Counted from the stretch's first letter, positions 24,044-33,504 are shown. The stretch: DNA of 64,000 nt from JdFR-22 sp964534325 (GCA_964534325.1 CAZHOR010000001.1:248001-312000), one strand, 5' to 3'. Notes: generated from the sequence alone by a model not told the origin. Numbers and translations: made by a program.

Positions 24044-24052
24044 TTTTATATA
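24044..24052 (+). promoter_or_regulatory. TATA box for EF-1alpha
   Basis: TTTTATATA lies 45-53 bases before the ATG at 24097. Initiation about 25 bases downstream leaves a leader of about 20 bases carrying GGAGATGG. An in-frame ATG at 24058 would lie upstream of the predicted initiation point. Confidence 0.65.
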
Positions 24053-24096
24053 CCCATATGCTTTATCGGACAGAAAATAACACTGGAGATGGTAGA

Positions 24097-25368
24097 ATGG
24101 CTGAGAAGAAAGATCATATCAATATTGCCATGATTGGACATGTAGACCACGGTAAAAGTACTCTAATCGGCAGGCTTCTCTACGAGGCCGGAGAGATTCA
24201 ACAGCATATTATCGACAAGTACAGGAAGGAGGCTACGGAGAAGGGCAAAGGTACCTTCGAGTTCGCCTGGGTTATGGACAAGTTGAAAGAAGAGAGAGAC
24301 AGAGGGCTTACGATCGATGTTGCCCACAGGAAGTTCACTGCTGGCGGAACGAATGTGACGATAGTTGACTGCCCCGGTCACAGAGACTTCGTCAAGAACA
24401 TGATCACAGGTGCTTCACAGGCGGATGCCGCCATTCTCGTTGTCGACGTTAAAGATGGAGTTCAGGTCCAGACTAAAGAGCATGTTTTCCTTTCAAGAAC
24501 ACTGGGGATCAACCAGATGATCGTGGCCATCAACAAGATGGACAGCATCGACTACGACAAGGACAGGTACGAGAAAGTAAGAGAGGACGTCAAGAAACTT
24601 CTGCAGACCGCAGGATATAAGGTTGACCAGATACCTTTCATACCATCTTCCGCTTACGTGGGTGACAACGTATACAAGAAAAGCGATAACACTCCCTGGT
24701 ATGAAGGATCAACGTTCTTTGATGCTCTCGGCGCCCTGAAGATCCCCGAGCTGCCGACCGACAAGCCACTTAGACTTCCCATTCAGGATGTTTACACCAT
24801 TAGCGGCGTTGGAACGGTTCCAGTGGGCAGAATTGAGACAGGAATACTGAAATCAGGTGACAAGCTAATATTCGAGCCACCCGGAGTCACTGGAGATGTT
24901 AAGAGCATTGAAATGCATCACGAAGTTATCAAAGAAGCTTATCCCGGAGACAACATCGGATTCAACGTGAGAGGAATAGGCAAAAAGGACGTCAGAAGAG
25001 GAGATGTCGCCGGACACACCGACAACCCACCTACAGTCGTCAAGGACTTTATAGCCCAGGTAGTAGTTCTGCAGCACCCTTCAGCAGTCACCATTGGCTA
25101 CACCCCGGTAATTCACGCTCATACCTCACAGGTAGCATGCAGGTTCACTGAACTCCAGAAGAAGATAGATCCCAGATCAGGTCAGGTCAAAGAAGAGAAC
25201 CCACAGTTCATCAAGACCGGTGACGCCGCGATAGTCAGAATGGAGCCAACAAGACCGATGGTACTGGAGAAAGCAAAGGAAGTCCCACCAATGGGTAGGT
25301 TCGCCATTAGGGATATGGGAATGACCGTTGCTGCGGGAATGGTTCTGGATATAACACCCAGAAAATAA
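24097..25368 (+). CDS. tuf: Translation elongation factor EF-1alpha
   Basis: A 423-residue GTPase that delivers aminoacyl-tRNA to the ribosome. G1 is GHVDHGKST, G3 is DCPGHRDF, G4 is NKMD, and the switch region EERDRGLTID is intact. Domains 2 and 3 follow (TISGVGTVPVGRIETG onward) and the protein ends GMVLDITPRK, as in archaea. Start: ATG 24097 after GGAGATGGTAGA. It is followed by rps10, the usual archaeal order. Confidence 0.98.
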   Translation: MAEKKDHINIAMIGHVDHGKSTLIGRLLYEAGEIQQHIIDKYRKEATEKGKGTFEFAWVMDKLKEERDRGLTIDVAHRKFTAGGTNVTIVDCPGHRDFVKNMITGASQADAAILVVDVKDGVQVQTKEHVFLSRTLGINQMIVAINKMDSIDYDKDRYEKVREDVKKLLQTAGYKVDQIPFIPSSAYVGDNVYKKSDNTPWYEGSTFFDALGALKIPELPTDKPLRLPIQDVYTISGVGTVPVGRIETGILKSGDKLIFEPPGVTGDVKSIEMHHEVIKEAYPGDNIGFNVRGIGKKDVRRGDVAGHTDNPPTVVKDFIAQVVVLQHPSAVTIGYTPVIHAHTSQVACRFTELQKKIDPRSGQVKEENPQFIKTGDAAIVRMEPTRPMVLEKAKEVPPMGRFAIRDMGMTVAAGMVLDITPRK

Positions 25369-25397
25369 TTTTTATTTTTTTGTTGAAGTGATGCAAT

Positions 25398-25721
25398 ATG
25401 GCACCAGTGAAAGGATATAAAGCAAGAATAAGGCTTTCAGGATTGAAGCACGGAGAGATCGATAAGATCTGCGGTCAGATCAGGGACATCGCAGGAAAGA
25501 TTGGTGTTGAGATGCGAGGTCCGGTTCCACTGCCCACCAAGAGGTTCGTGGTCCCCGTCAGGAAATCTCCGGATGGAGAAGGAACTGAGACCTGGGACCA
25601 CTGGGAAATGAGAGTCCACAAAAGGCTTATCGATATCGCAGCCGATGAACGAGCACTAAGACAGATAATGAGGATACAGGTACCCAAAGACGTCAACATA
25701 GAGATCGTCCTGGAGAGCTAA
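25398..25721 (+). CDS. rps10: Ribosomal protein S10 (uS10)
   Basis: A 107-residue small-subunit protein. The conserved loop is MRGPVPLPTKRFVVPVRKSPDGEG, and MRVHKRLIDIAADERALRQIMRIQVPKDVNIEIVL is the C-terminal half. It lies 29 bases after EF-1alpha and is probably co-transcribed with it. Confidence 0.97.
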   Translation: MAPVKGYKARIRLSGLKHGEIDKICGQIRDIAGKIGVEMRGPVPLPTKRFVVPVRKSPDGEGTETWDHWEMRVHKRLIDIAADERALRQIMRIQVPKDVNIEIVLES

Positions 25722-25751
25722 CTTCTTATCTATTTTGGTTAGCTTTTCTTC

Positions 25752-26660
25752 ATGCTCCTCAAAATCACTTTTTTAGGTACTTCAGGTACAACTCCCAGCG
25801 TAGAGAGAAACCTTTCATCAATTTTGATTCAACTGGGCAAACACAGGGTCTTATTCGACTGCGGTGAAGGCACCCAGCGGCAGATGATGCTGGCTAAAAC
25901 CGGATTCAAGCTGGATGCGGTGTTCATCACCCACCTGCACACAGACCATTTCCTGGGGATCTTCGGGTTGCTGGAAACACTCTCCTTAAATGAGAGAGAA
26001 GAAAAACTGACTATCTACTCCCCCGACGCCAAGTTCCTTAAATTCATGTTCAAGGCGTTCGGATACGAGCACCTCTCCTTCCCTGTAGAGGTCATCGACC
26101 TAATAGACAGTGAGGGGGTCGATTTCGGTGACTTTAAGGTCGTTTCATTCCAGACGGACCACATTGTCAACAGTCTGGGTTATGCTCTAATCGAAGAGGA
26201 TAGGCCAGGCAAGTTCGATAGAAAGAAGGCCGAAGAGCTGGGCATACCTCCCGGACCACTCTACTCCCAGCTGGTGAACGGAGAGAGCGTGAAGGTAGGT
26301 GATAAGGTGGTCACGCCTGATATGGTGGTGGGGGACTCCCGTCCGGGAAGGAAAGTAGTTTACACTGGAGATACCCGGCCCTGTGAGTTTTTAGAGGTTG
26401 TTAATAACCCAGATGTGCTCATCCACGATGGAGCGTTCACTTCAGAATTACAGGAGTGGGCTGAAGAGACCAAACACTCTACCGCCAGAGAAGCTGCTGA
26501 AACCGCCAGTGAATTGGGAGCTGAGCTGCTGGTTCTTACACATATAAGTGCCAGGTATTCCAAGGACGCTACACCCCTGCTGGAGGAAGCGAAAGAGGAT
26601 TTTGAGAACACTATAATTGCTCAGGACTTTTACAGCCTTGAAGTGCAGTACAGGGACTGA
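25752..26660 (+). CDS. rnz: Ribonuclease Z (tRNA 3' endonuclease)
   Basis: A 302-residue short-form tRNase Z of the metallo-beta-lactamase fold. The zinc motif is H61-L-H63-T-D65-H66, with GEGTQRQ upstream, the PGPLYSQLVNGE exosite-like segment, YTGDTRPCE and a distal ETKHST plus LTHISARY. It removes 3' trailers from pre-tRNA. It follows rps10 by 30 bases, so a three-gene unit EF-1alpha-S10-RNase Z is likely. Confidence 0.96.
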   Translation: MLLKITFLGTSGTTPSVERNLSSILIQLGKHRVLFDCGEGTQRQMMLAKTGFKLDAVFITHLHTDHFLGIFGLLETLSLNEREEKLTIYSPDAKFLKFMFKAFGYEHLSFPVEVIDLIDSEGVDFGDFKVVSFQTDHIVNSLGYALIEEDRPGKFDRKKAEELGIPPGPLYSQLVNGESVKVGDKVVTPDMVVGDSRPGRKVVYTGDTRPCEFLEVVNNPDVLIHDGAFTSELQEWAEETKHSTAREAAETASELGAELLVLTHISARYSKDATPLLEEAKEDFENTIIAQDFYSLEVQYRD

Positions 26661-26697
26661 TTCTCGGTCTGTTTTGTTCCTCATTCATCCTGATAAT

Positions 26698-27243
26698 TTA
26701 GTTGTAGTGGCAGCAGTAGGTGCAGTTGTAGGTTGATGGTGGTGGGAGGTTGCGTTGCTCGTGACAGTTGATGCAGTCCGCTATCTCATAGGTCTGGTAC
26801 CTGTAGGTCACATTGGGACTTTCGACTCCTAATTCCCTCAGGTTCTGGCTGAGGTTCCCCACTTCCTTCCACCCCAGCATGACAGTTGTATTGTTCCCTT
26901 CTATCAGGATAACTGTGGGCATCCCTTCCAAATCACTATTGTTGGCTACGTTTAAGCTCTTGTTGGAGCATGTAGTGTAGTTTGATACGTCACAGAATTC
27001 GAACTCCGCTCCAACAACTTCCTGCCTCATCTTCTCCATATAGGGCTTGATCTTCTCACAACTGGGGCACTTGGGAAGATAATAGAAATAGACCTTGGGG
27101 GTTGGTGTGGAGGTTGGTGATGAAGTGGAAGTAGAGCTGTGATCACCTGGACTATCTATACCATTTTCATTTTGAGTGCAACAGGTTAGGGTAAGTGTGA
27201 GCGTGAGTATTATTGTCAGTACTATTAGGGGGAAATAACGCAT
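26698..27243 (-). CDS. Exported thioredoxin-like protein with a C-terminal CxxCH motif
   Basis: A 181-residue protein. The N-terminus is a hydrophobic signal (FPLIVLTIILTLTLTLTCC) with a cysteine pair at its end, possibly a lipobox. A Ser/Thr/Pro linker follows, then a thioredoxin-like domain whose active site is C-P-S-C in YYLPKCPSCEKIKPYM. After the fold ends, the tail contains DCINCHE, a CxxCH heme-c attachment signature, and NCTYCCHYN, a second Cys/His cluster. Disulfide exchange outside the cell is the likely role; heme binding is possible. No cytochrome c maturation gene is in the window. It is the last gene of the secreted-protein island. Confidence 0.7.
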   Translation of the reverse strand: MRYFPLIVLTIILTLTLTLTCCTQNENGIDSPGDHSSTSTSSPTSTPTPKVYFYYLPKCPSCEKIKPYMEKMRQEVVGAEFEFCDVSNYTTCSNKSLNVANNSDLEGMPTVILIEGNNTTVMLGWKEVGNLSQNLRELGVESPNVTYRYQTYEIADCINCHEQRNLPPPSTYNCTYCCHYN

Positions 27244-27339
27244 AGGAATAGTTGGTTGACTTATAATTTAATCCTTTTGCACTTTTTGTTAATGGGTAGC
27301 TGATGGCAATGTGGCTGAACTCATGAATTACTTTTTATT

Positions 27340-29256
27340 TCAGCTTCGAACTTCATAGATCATTATCCCGTTTTTATCATAGATTGGCATGGCTCTGGAG
27401 AACTCTTTTACCGTGAATTCTGCTTGCGGTAAATAGTATCTCTCTTTCTCGCCGATGTGCATGTAATCCACGTCATATTCCTGTACGAGTTTTTCCAGGT
27501 TCTCTGTGGAGTTAAAACCCTTATCTATGTGCCTTAACCTATCAAAGATCTTGTCCTGTTCTACCCCATGACCAAAGGGCCAGTTGGTGTAGCCCAGAAC
27601 CCTCAATCTTCCTCCCACCATAGTGGTGGGCGAGTGGATGGAGTGCCACGTCAAAAACACCGATTCCTCAGGAGTGTTCTCTCTAATCCAAAGACCAGCT
27701 TGAAGCTGATTATAATCAATACACTCGTAATCAGTCTGATTACACAAAACTACTGGAACAGTGGAAAGAGTTGAGAATACCAGCAGGACAGGTATGAGGT
27801 ACTTCAGTTTAGACCCCTCCAAAGAGGCGAGGAATTGTCCCGCTAACAGACTTAAGGGGATCCAGGCTATAAGGAAGAACTTGTACATATCCCAGTTGTT
27901 GGGAGTAAGAGACGGCATTAGAGGGAAAACCAGCATTACTGAAGCCCATAAAACCAATAGGCTCCACCTTTTCACCCTGAGAATTGCTGCACCTGCCGCC
28001 ATCAACAAGGGCAGGCCCAGATTCATTCCATAATGAGCTAATACATTATTCTTCACAAATTCGCTCGCCCACGACTCTACTTGGCCGTCGGGGCTCAATA
28101 GACCTAAGAAGGGAATAAACAATAGAATGGAGACCATAAATGGTGTTGTACGCCATATCTTCTCTCTTAAATCCGAGCGGTTTGCGATCACATCCCTCAG
28201 AAAGTAGAGGCCCACCAGAACGTATGTGCAGAAAGAAGCCAGAACGTGGAATGGAAAAACCAATCCAGTAATTATTCCCGACAGCAAAACGTATTTCCTG
28301 CTTTTTTCGCCTTCGCCTTCGCTTTCATAACCCTTTATAAAGGCCTGCAGGGCGAAAACTAGTCCAGGCAGACCTACCAGTAAAGGCCGCTGCTGCAGGA
28401 GGTTATCCAGAATGGGTGCCAGATTGAGCATTCCGTCGTAATCCATAACGTAACAGGTCACAGGATCGTAATTACCGGACCATAAAGTGCTGAACAACCA
28501 CACGTAGATGAAACCCCAACCAAAAACACCGATCACGCTGGAATAACCCGCCACCCTCCTCGACCCAGAGAAGTACAGGCTCAAACCCCACAATCCAATG
28601 AAAAACAGTGGGAAGAAAAAAGAGTTAACATAAAGCATCAATCTGGGATAAAAATCCAATGGCTTCTCCAGGACAGCCGTGTGAAGGTCAACGAAGTAAT
28701 GATAATGCAGGGGTTCACCAGCGAAGGTAGGGTCTTCCGGGGGGAAATTCCCCTGATTCAAGCTCTCAATAATTTCGAGATGGAATGGAGCATCCTGCCA
28801 GTTCGACCCGGACAAAACTATGTAATCCTCTCCCTCATACCACAGACTATGGTATAACAGGGTGAAGGCGAACAGAAAGAGAATGACGAAGATAACGACC
28901 TCAATGAACCTCTCACCACTATTCTCACTATTCTCACTATCCTCACTATTCTCAGGCTTCTTGATGAACAGGACAGAGACAGAGAGAAGAGCAGCGGAGA
29001 ACTGGAGGGTCTCCAGAGAGTAGCCCCAGAAAAAAGATAAGAAATAGATCAAGTGGGTGGATACCAGAACGCTGAGCAAGACGTAAAGACCAAACTTACC
29101 CTTTAGTTCGCCAAAGAAACGCTCCACAATAACATAACCAGGGATGAATAAGGTCAGGAAAAGAAGGGCGATGAATAGGGAGGGATTAGAGAGGATCGCC
29201 ATGACCACCAGAGAAAAGAGAAACACGATCTTAATGTAAAGCATAGTGATTCTCAT
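27340..29256 (-). CDS. Polytopic membrane protein, GT-C glycosyltransferase-like
   Basis: A 638-residue protein with about 12 predicted membrane helices followed by a soluble C-terminal region (about the last 130 residues). An early luminal loop (GEPLHYHYFVDLHTAVL) and acidic residues after the first helices fit GT-C enzymes, which use lipid-linked sugars at the outer membrane face. The C-terminal segment (TWHSIHSPTTMVGGRLRVLG, VDYMHIGEKERYYL) resembles the tails of such proteins. Acceptor and donor are unknown; in this neighbourhood N-glycosylation of surface proteins is plausible. A Glu/Asn/Ser repeat (SENSEDSENSEN-like) lies in a loop near residue 105. The assignment rests on topology, so confidence is moderate. 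Confidence 0.5.
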   Translation of the reverse strand: MRITMLYIKIVFLFSLVVMAILSNPSLFIALLFLTLFIPGYVIVERFFGELKGKFGLYVLLSVLVSTHLIYFLSFFWGYSLETLQFSAALLSVSVLFIKKPENSEDSENSENSGERFIEVVIFVILFLFAFTLLYHSLWYEGEDYIVLSGSNWQDAPFHLEIIESLNQGNFPPEDPTFAGEPLHYHYFVDLHTAVLEKPLDFYPRLMLYVNSFFFPLFFIGLWGLSLYFSGSRRVAGYSSVIGVFGWGFIYVWLFSTLWSGNYDPVTCYVMDYDGMLNLAPILDNLLQQRPLLVGLPGLVFALQAFIKGYESEGEGEKSRKYVLLSGIITGLVFPFHVLASFCTYVLVGLYFLRDVIANRSDLREKIWRTTPFMVSILLFIPFLGLLSPDGQVESWASEFVKNNVLAHYGMNLGLPLLMAAGAAILRVKRWSLLVLWASVMLVFPLMPSLTPNNWDMYKFFLIAWIPLSLLAGQFLASLEGSKLKYLIPVLLVFSTLSTVPVVLCNQTDYECIDYNQLQAGLWIRENTPEESVFLTWHSIHSPTTMVGGRLRVLGYTNWPFGHGVEQDKIFDRLRHIDKGFNSTENLEKLVQEYDVDYMHIGEKERYYLPQAEFTVKEFSRAMPIYDKNGIMIYEVRS

Positions 29257-29437
29257 GGAAAACCCTCACATCTGACTTCGAATTGATCAGTTTAAGTTCA
29301 CTATCAGTTTCAGTTTATCAGTTATACCGCTTCAAGCTTTAAGGCGGGTTTAGCATACTTTGAGTATAAGCAATTTTTGTTTTAGTAAGTTTTATCATGT
29401 GCATTTAACGAGTCTGCTCGGGATTTCAAGCAAAAAA

Positions 29438-30328
29438 CTACTCTTTTGAGCTGTAACACTTTTCCACCTCATCGAAAATCCAGCTATCGATCTTTGTGGT
29501 ATGCCTAAGTGCTTTGGAGAGTGAGCTGTTCTCCAGTTCTTCTGTGGTAACGTATTTACCGTAGAAAGCGCACTCGATGGAGCAGTTAGTCTCATTCCCA
29601 TCGAATTTCATGGTTGTAGGCATATACATCGTCCTCTTTCCTGTGGCTAAAAGCTCCAACGGAAACTCGGAATAATTAAAAGACAGCTTTATGTCATGCT
29701 CTCTGGCGAACTCCATCTCATTCCTTACATCTTCAAGTGAGTGATTCTCCTTCACTTCCTCAGAAAAATAAGAATAGACCTCAGTTGCGTTCCTCTCATT
29801 ATAAGCTTCAGTGAACCCATTGTATATACCACCCATTGGCAGTGGGGTTGGATGATACAAATTCACGAACTCTCCAATCCGCTCAATCCTCTGTAAGGAA
29901 CTAACACTGTCAATCTTTGGCCTGGAGTCATTATAAGAGATTCGAAAGCTAATAATAGCCCATTCATTAGGCCCCTCCCTACGCCACCCACTAAGTTTGT
30001 TAACAGAAGCATTGACAACAACCCTATCCCCAGCCCGGTTATACTCCTTAATATTCAACCCAAAATCTCCAAATGACTCTTCAACATCCTCCAGAGAATA
30101 AACCGACTTCACATCTACTGAAAGCAAACCATAAATCTTTTCAGTGTTTCGGGTGTTGTACGCCTCCAAGAAAGAGTTGATCAGTTCTTTGACTTCCTCA
30201 TCCCCAGGAGTCTTCTTTTGAGTCGCAATAGGAGAAGCGTGAGGTGTCGCCGTAGGCTCCTCTTGCTGCGAGCAACCAGTAAAAGCCAGAACACAAATGA
30301 ATATTAATACGACCTTGAATTTACACAT
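29438..30328 (-). CDS. Lipoprotein with two NTF2-like domains
   Basis: A 296-residue lipoprotein. The lipobox is AFTGC, with lipidation expected on the Cys at about residue 19, followed by a Thr/Pro-rich linker. The body holds two copies of an NTF2/SnoaL-like pattern: SFLEAYNTRNTEKIYGLLS near residue 55 and GFTEAYNERNATEVYSYFS near residue 180, each followed by SLEDV. The repeat indicates internal duplication. Extracellular ligand binding is a guess. It ends two bases before the beta-helix protein in the same direction. Confidence 0.7.
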   Translation of the reverse strand: MCKFKVVLIFICVLAFTGCSQQEEPTATPHASPIATQKKTPGDEEVKELINSFLEAYNTRNTEKIYGLLSVDVKSVYSLEDVEESFGDFGLNIKEYNRAGDRVVVNASVNKLSGWRREGPNEWAIISFRISYNDSRPKIDSVSSLQRIERIGEFVNLYHPTPLPMGGIYNGFTEAYNERNATEVYSYFSEEVKENHSLEDVRNEMEFAREHDIKLSFNYSEFPLELLATGKRTMYMPTTMKFDGNETNCSIECAFYGKYVTTEELENSSLSKALRHTTKIDSWIFDEVEKCYSSKE

Positions 30329-30329
30329 C

Positions 30330-31232
30330 TTACAACCTCCTCACCACATAGGCTGCTACAAAACCCGCAATAGAGAAAAATAACTCAAAACCCGGTAATT
30401 CATTCGTTTCTGATTTAGCGAAATCGAACTCTACAACGGTTTCACTATCTTCCTGAACTTCAACATTCTTTGAGATGATGGAGGAGTTGTATTCTGCCTT
30501 TACTTCATGTTCACCAGTTTTTAAGTCGTAGAAACTAACCCGGCCATCATCTCCAGTCACCTCCTGGCGCTCAGCCGAGGGAATGCTGACGGTAGAATTT
30601 ACTGGTCTCTTATCTCCAGACACGATATTGCCTTCCTGAACGAAAGTATAGCATGAGGTGTCACCGCAGGGGTGTGGTGTTGGTATGGGGATGGCAAAAC
30701 GGTCAAGTTCATTATTCAAGAAGTTATTGTACCTAATTTTATTGTTGTCGCCAGCACTTGCTATACCAGCCCAGTTATGGGTTATAGTGTTCTCAGTTAT
30801 AGCATTATTATCATATCCATCGATTTCGCAGACCATAGTGAAATCAAGGTAAATACCGTATTCATTACCCGTAATATTGTTCTCCGTAATGGTATTGCCA
30901 TCCGACTCAACACTTATCCCCCTACCATCTTCATTACTGGTAACAGTGAAACCCTTGACAGTGATACTATTCGCAGAAAGAGTGAATCCAGCTCTAACCC
31001 CATCCACAGTACAATTACTGGACCCATTCTCCGACCTAATGGTCAACCGTTTATCCACAAACACGGACTCAAGATAAGTTCCGTCCCTGACGATGATGGT
31101 ATCCCCCTCACTCGCATTATCGACTGCATCCTGAATGCTCTCGTAGTTATCGGGAACGTAGATGGTTGAGGCTGTAACTCCTTGGACACCAATTATTAGA
31201 GCGAATGCAGCTAAGGCCAATATTATTCTCAT
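30330..31232 (-). CDS. Secreted beta-helix surface protein with PGF-CTERM-like tail
   Basis: A 300-residue surface protein. It has a Sec signal (MRIILALAAFALIIGVQGV), then IYVPDNYESIQDAVDNASEG, the classic start of NosD/pectate-lyase-like right-handed beta-helices. Rungs such as NTITENNITGNEYGIYL and NAITENTITHNWAGI follow, and then an Ig/CNA-B-like domain (VTGDDGRVSFYDLKTGEHEV). The C-terminus LPGFELFFSIAGFVAAYVVRR is a PGF-CTERM-like tail that archaeosortase would process and lipidate. The ATG at 31232 is preferred because it begins the signal peptide and follows AAGGGG; the longer frame adds ten polar residues. Confidence 0.8.
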   Translation of the reverse strand: MRIILALAAFALIIGVQGVTASTIYVPDNYESIQDAVDNASEGDTIIVRDGTYLESVFVDKRLTIRSENGSSNCTVDGVRAGFTLSANSITVKGFTVTSNEDGRGISVESDGNTITENNITGNEYGIYLDFTMVCEIDGYDNNAITENTITHNWAGIASAGDNNKIRYNNFLNNELDRFAIPIPTPHPCGDTSCYTFVQEGNIVSGDKRPVNSTVSIPSAERQEVTGDDGRVSFYDLKTGEHEVKAEYNSSIISKNVEVQEDSETVVEFDFAKSETNELPGFELFFSIAGFVAAYVVRRL

Positions 31233-31282
31233 CGTATCCGACCCCTTCTTATTTAATTTCACATCAATCCAATTTAATTTTG

Positions 31283-31912
31283 TTATGGTAGTGGCTGGTT
31301 GCAGGTGAAGGCGTATAGGTGGTAGTGGGAGATGTCCAGTTTATCATATTTCACGTGCAGGCTGAAATTACCGGTGCCATTCGCTTCAGCATAGGTTGTG
31401 GTGAATCTGCATACCGGTGGGTCTATAATGTGTCCTACCTCAGCTCCAGTGGAGTTATAGACGTCAGCATACACTCCAACAGTATAACCCCTACTATACT
31501 CATTCCTGATCTCTCCCTTGATCACAATGCAGGGATCTCCCTCCTCAACCTTTATAGGGCACACTGGAGGCCCAGTAACCTGCACCCCCACAACACCCAA
31601 CTCAACATGAGAATCGACCAGCACTATCTTACTCTCCCTACCACCCACCACACAATCATGCAAAGATTTTCCATCCCGTGAGTGAAGATAATTGCCGGGC
31701 TCCGGACTGAAACTAAGATTATACCACAAATAACCCCTAACACCAGAACCATATTCGCTTGGCGGAGTCTTAACCTCCGGAATAGGTGTTGCCGATGTCA
31801 TAGACTCCTCCCGTTGATCCTGGGATTCCTTTTGAGCACAACCAGCGAGCATCACAGCAACAACTGCAAACAAGAGAAGAGGGAGAACCTTCTTTTTAAG
31901 GGCCATATCCAT
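31283..31912 (-). CDS. Lipoprotein with an Ig-like domain, unknown
   Basis: A 209-residue lipoprotein with a Lys-rich start, a hydrophobic stretch and the lipobox MLAGC. The mature part opens with a Thr/Pro-rich linker; residues about 105-209 form a beta-rich domain (VIKGEIRNEYSRGYTVGVYADVYNSTG) ending LYAFTCNQPLP. That domain resembles FxLYD-type folds and matches the layout of the next lipoprotein (32084-32590), suggesting paralogues. Function unknown. Confidence 0.65.
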   Translation of the reverse strand: MDMALKKKVLPLLLFAVVAVMLAGCAQKESQDQREESMTSATPIPEVKTPPSEYGSGVRGYLWYNLSFSPEPGNYLHSRDGKSLHDCVVGGRESKIVLVDSHVELGVVGVQVTGPPVCPIKVEEGDPCIVIKGEIRNEYSRGYTVGVYADVYNSTGAEVGHIIDPPVCRFTTTYAEANGTGNFSLHVKYDKLDISHYHLYAFTCNQPLP

Positions 31913-32083
31913 GATAACACACTTTCCTCAACCAAATTCCATCCAAAGTAGAAAGCTGGTACCATTCTGCGATTTAATAGTCACCACAATTGAAACTATG
32001 GCAGCAGTAACGCCCTTAACCCTGAATAGCTCCTCTATCACACAACCACCTTCTCAATTTAATAACATCATTTCATTGAAGAA

Positions 32084-32590
32084 CTACGGTAAAGGTCGAT
32101 CATAAACGCCTGCAGAGAGCCTTACCACGGAAATGTTCTCATAGTACTTCATAACCAATTTGAAGCTCTCTTTCTTCCCACCCTCAATTTTGAAGTAATC
32201 ACCTCTCGTAGGAGCAGTACCAGGGGCCCCTTTCCCAACGTATTCTGCTATCAGCTCTCCAGAGGGATTGTATCCATTGGCTGAAAGAATCACGTACTTA
32301 CTCTCCTTATATCTGCTCTCAACAAATCCACTAACCACTGCCGCTTTCTCGCCAGGTTCAATAATGTAGACCGGTTCATTCGACTCATAATGACCCAAGA
32401 CTCCCTCTTCTATAGCGTTAACCTCCAAGCTGTAATTGATCATCCAGATACTGGAATTCTCCTGCTTGTTCTCCGGAATATAAGAGCCGGCAGAAGGTTT
32501 CACCTCAATGTCAGCACCATCTTGTTGATATGGGGAACAACCAGCGAGCGTCACAACAATGACTGCAACCAAAAGCAACCTCTTTACCAT
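32084..32590 (-). CDS. Lipoprotein, paralogue of the neighbouring Ig-like lipoprotein
   Basis: A 168-residue lipoprotein with signal MVKRLLLVAVIVVTLAGC and lipobox TLAGC. The domain pattern VVSGFVESRYKESKYVILSA, then YNPSGELIAEYVG, and a last strand ending GVYDRPLP parallels the protein at 31283-31912. Function unknown; surface display on lipid is likely. The 170 bases between the two genes hold nothing I can support. Confidence 0.65.
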   Translation of the reverse strand: MVKRLLLVAVIVVTLAGCSPYQQDGADIEVKPSAGSYIPENKQENSSIWMINYSLEVNAIEEGVLGHYESNEPVYIIEPGEKAAVVSGFVESRYKESKYVILSANGYNPSGELIAEYVGKGAPGTAPTRGDYFKIEGGKKESFKLVMKYYENISVVRLSAGVYDRPLP

Positions 32591-32628
32591 ACCATTTTCC
32601 TCTCCTATTCAGTCTTAAAAAATAAAGT

Positions 32629-33423
32629 TTAGGTGTAGTTGTAGAGGATGTGGATGTCTGCGGTTACCGTCACCTTCCCCTCCTGAATGGGCGTCGTTGG
32701 TCCGGCTGCGGTCGGTGCGGGCGTGGCCGTTGGAACTGGTTCCTCTGCCATGGAGTATTGTGGCCTGTATGGCTGGTAGCCCGTGGAGGTCACATCAATT
32801 TTGGCTGGAGAACCCAATTCAACCCCAACTTCTTCCGCCACGTGCTTTGCTTCAGTTTTGGCGTCCTGAACAGCCTTCTTGAGCGCTTCTTCCCTCATCT
32901 CTTCCCTGGTAGAGTCCTGCAAGGTGAAAGTAACCCTATCCACATCGTTAGCTCCGTTCTGCACCGCAGTATCAATCAGGTCTGCGGCCATATCCGTATC
33001 ATTCAAGGTGACCTTGATGGTGTTCACAGCTCTATAACCAACCACCTTACTCCTGCCCTCATCTCTATCGTACTCTCTATCAGGTCTGAGCGAGAACCTC
33101 TCTGTCTCCACCTGATCATCCGTTACACCCATCTCCTTCAACGCATCAATAACTTGAGAAGTCCTGTTGGCGCACTCCTGCCTTGCTTCCTCGGCAGAGT
33201 CCTTGGTGACCCTCACACCCAAACTGATCACCACCTGATCCGGCTCTGCATTAACTTCACCACTTCCAGACACGTGAAGGGTGTTGCTATTATTGTTGCC
33301 GTCATCAATGTCAGCAGTACCATCCGCAACCACCATAGACGGTGTTGAGAAATTGGTTACTGCCGAGCCCACCAAAACTCCCAGCACAAGCACAATAATA
33401 ACCAAATACCGACTATCCATCAT
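32629..33423 (-). CDS. SIMPL (DUF541) domain protein, exported
   Basis: A 264-residue protein. After a signal anchor (YLVIIVLVLGVLVGSAV) it carries a SIMPL/DUF541 domain: LHVSGSGEVNAEPDQVVISLGV at the start, VGYRAVNTIKVTL in the middle, and ALKKAVQDAKTEAKHVAEEVGVELG near the end. Family members are periplasmic or surface proteins that form oligomers; some relate to oxidative stress. A Pro/Thr linker precedes the last strand. GGAGGATGAT provides the ribosome binding site. A 41-base repeat containing a CGTAAGGTT half-site lies 41-81 bases upstream of its start, so it may belong to the regulon of the HTH gene at 34851-35684. Confidence 0.88.
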   Translation of the reverse strand: MMDSRYLVIIVLVLGVLVGSAVTNFSTPSMVVADGTADIDDGNNNSNTLHVSGSGEVNAEPDQVVISLGVRVTKDSAEEARQECANRTSQVIDALKEMGVTDDQVETERFSLRPDREYDRDEGRSKVVGYRAVNTIKVTLNDTDMAADLIDTAVQNGANDVDRVTFTLQDSTREEMREEALKKAVQDAKTEAKHVAEEVGVELGSPAKIDVTSTGYQPYRPQYSMAEEPVPTATPAPTAAGPTTPIQEGKVTVTADIHILYNYT

Positions 33424-33463
33424 ATCATCCTCCTTCTTTACTATTATTTGAGCAAGAGAATTT

Positions 33464-33504
33464 ACTTAGGGGTTTGCAATTCGTAAGGTTGAAAGCTAAC
33501 AATC
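33464..33504. repeat. 41-base repeat with operator half-site, copy 1
   Basis: Runs from ACTTAGGGGTTTGCAATTCG into TAAGGTTGAAAGC and differs from 34791-34831 at one of 41 positions. It lies upstream of the SIMPL gene. On the minus strand it contains TTTCAACCTTACGAA, which is also found at the palindrome 35840-35859. Confidence 0.85.
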
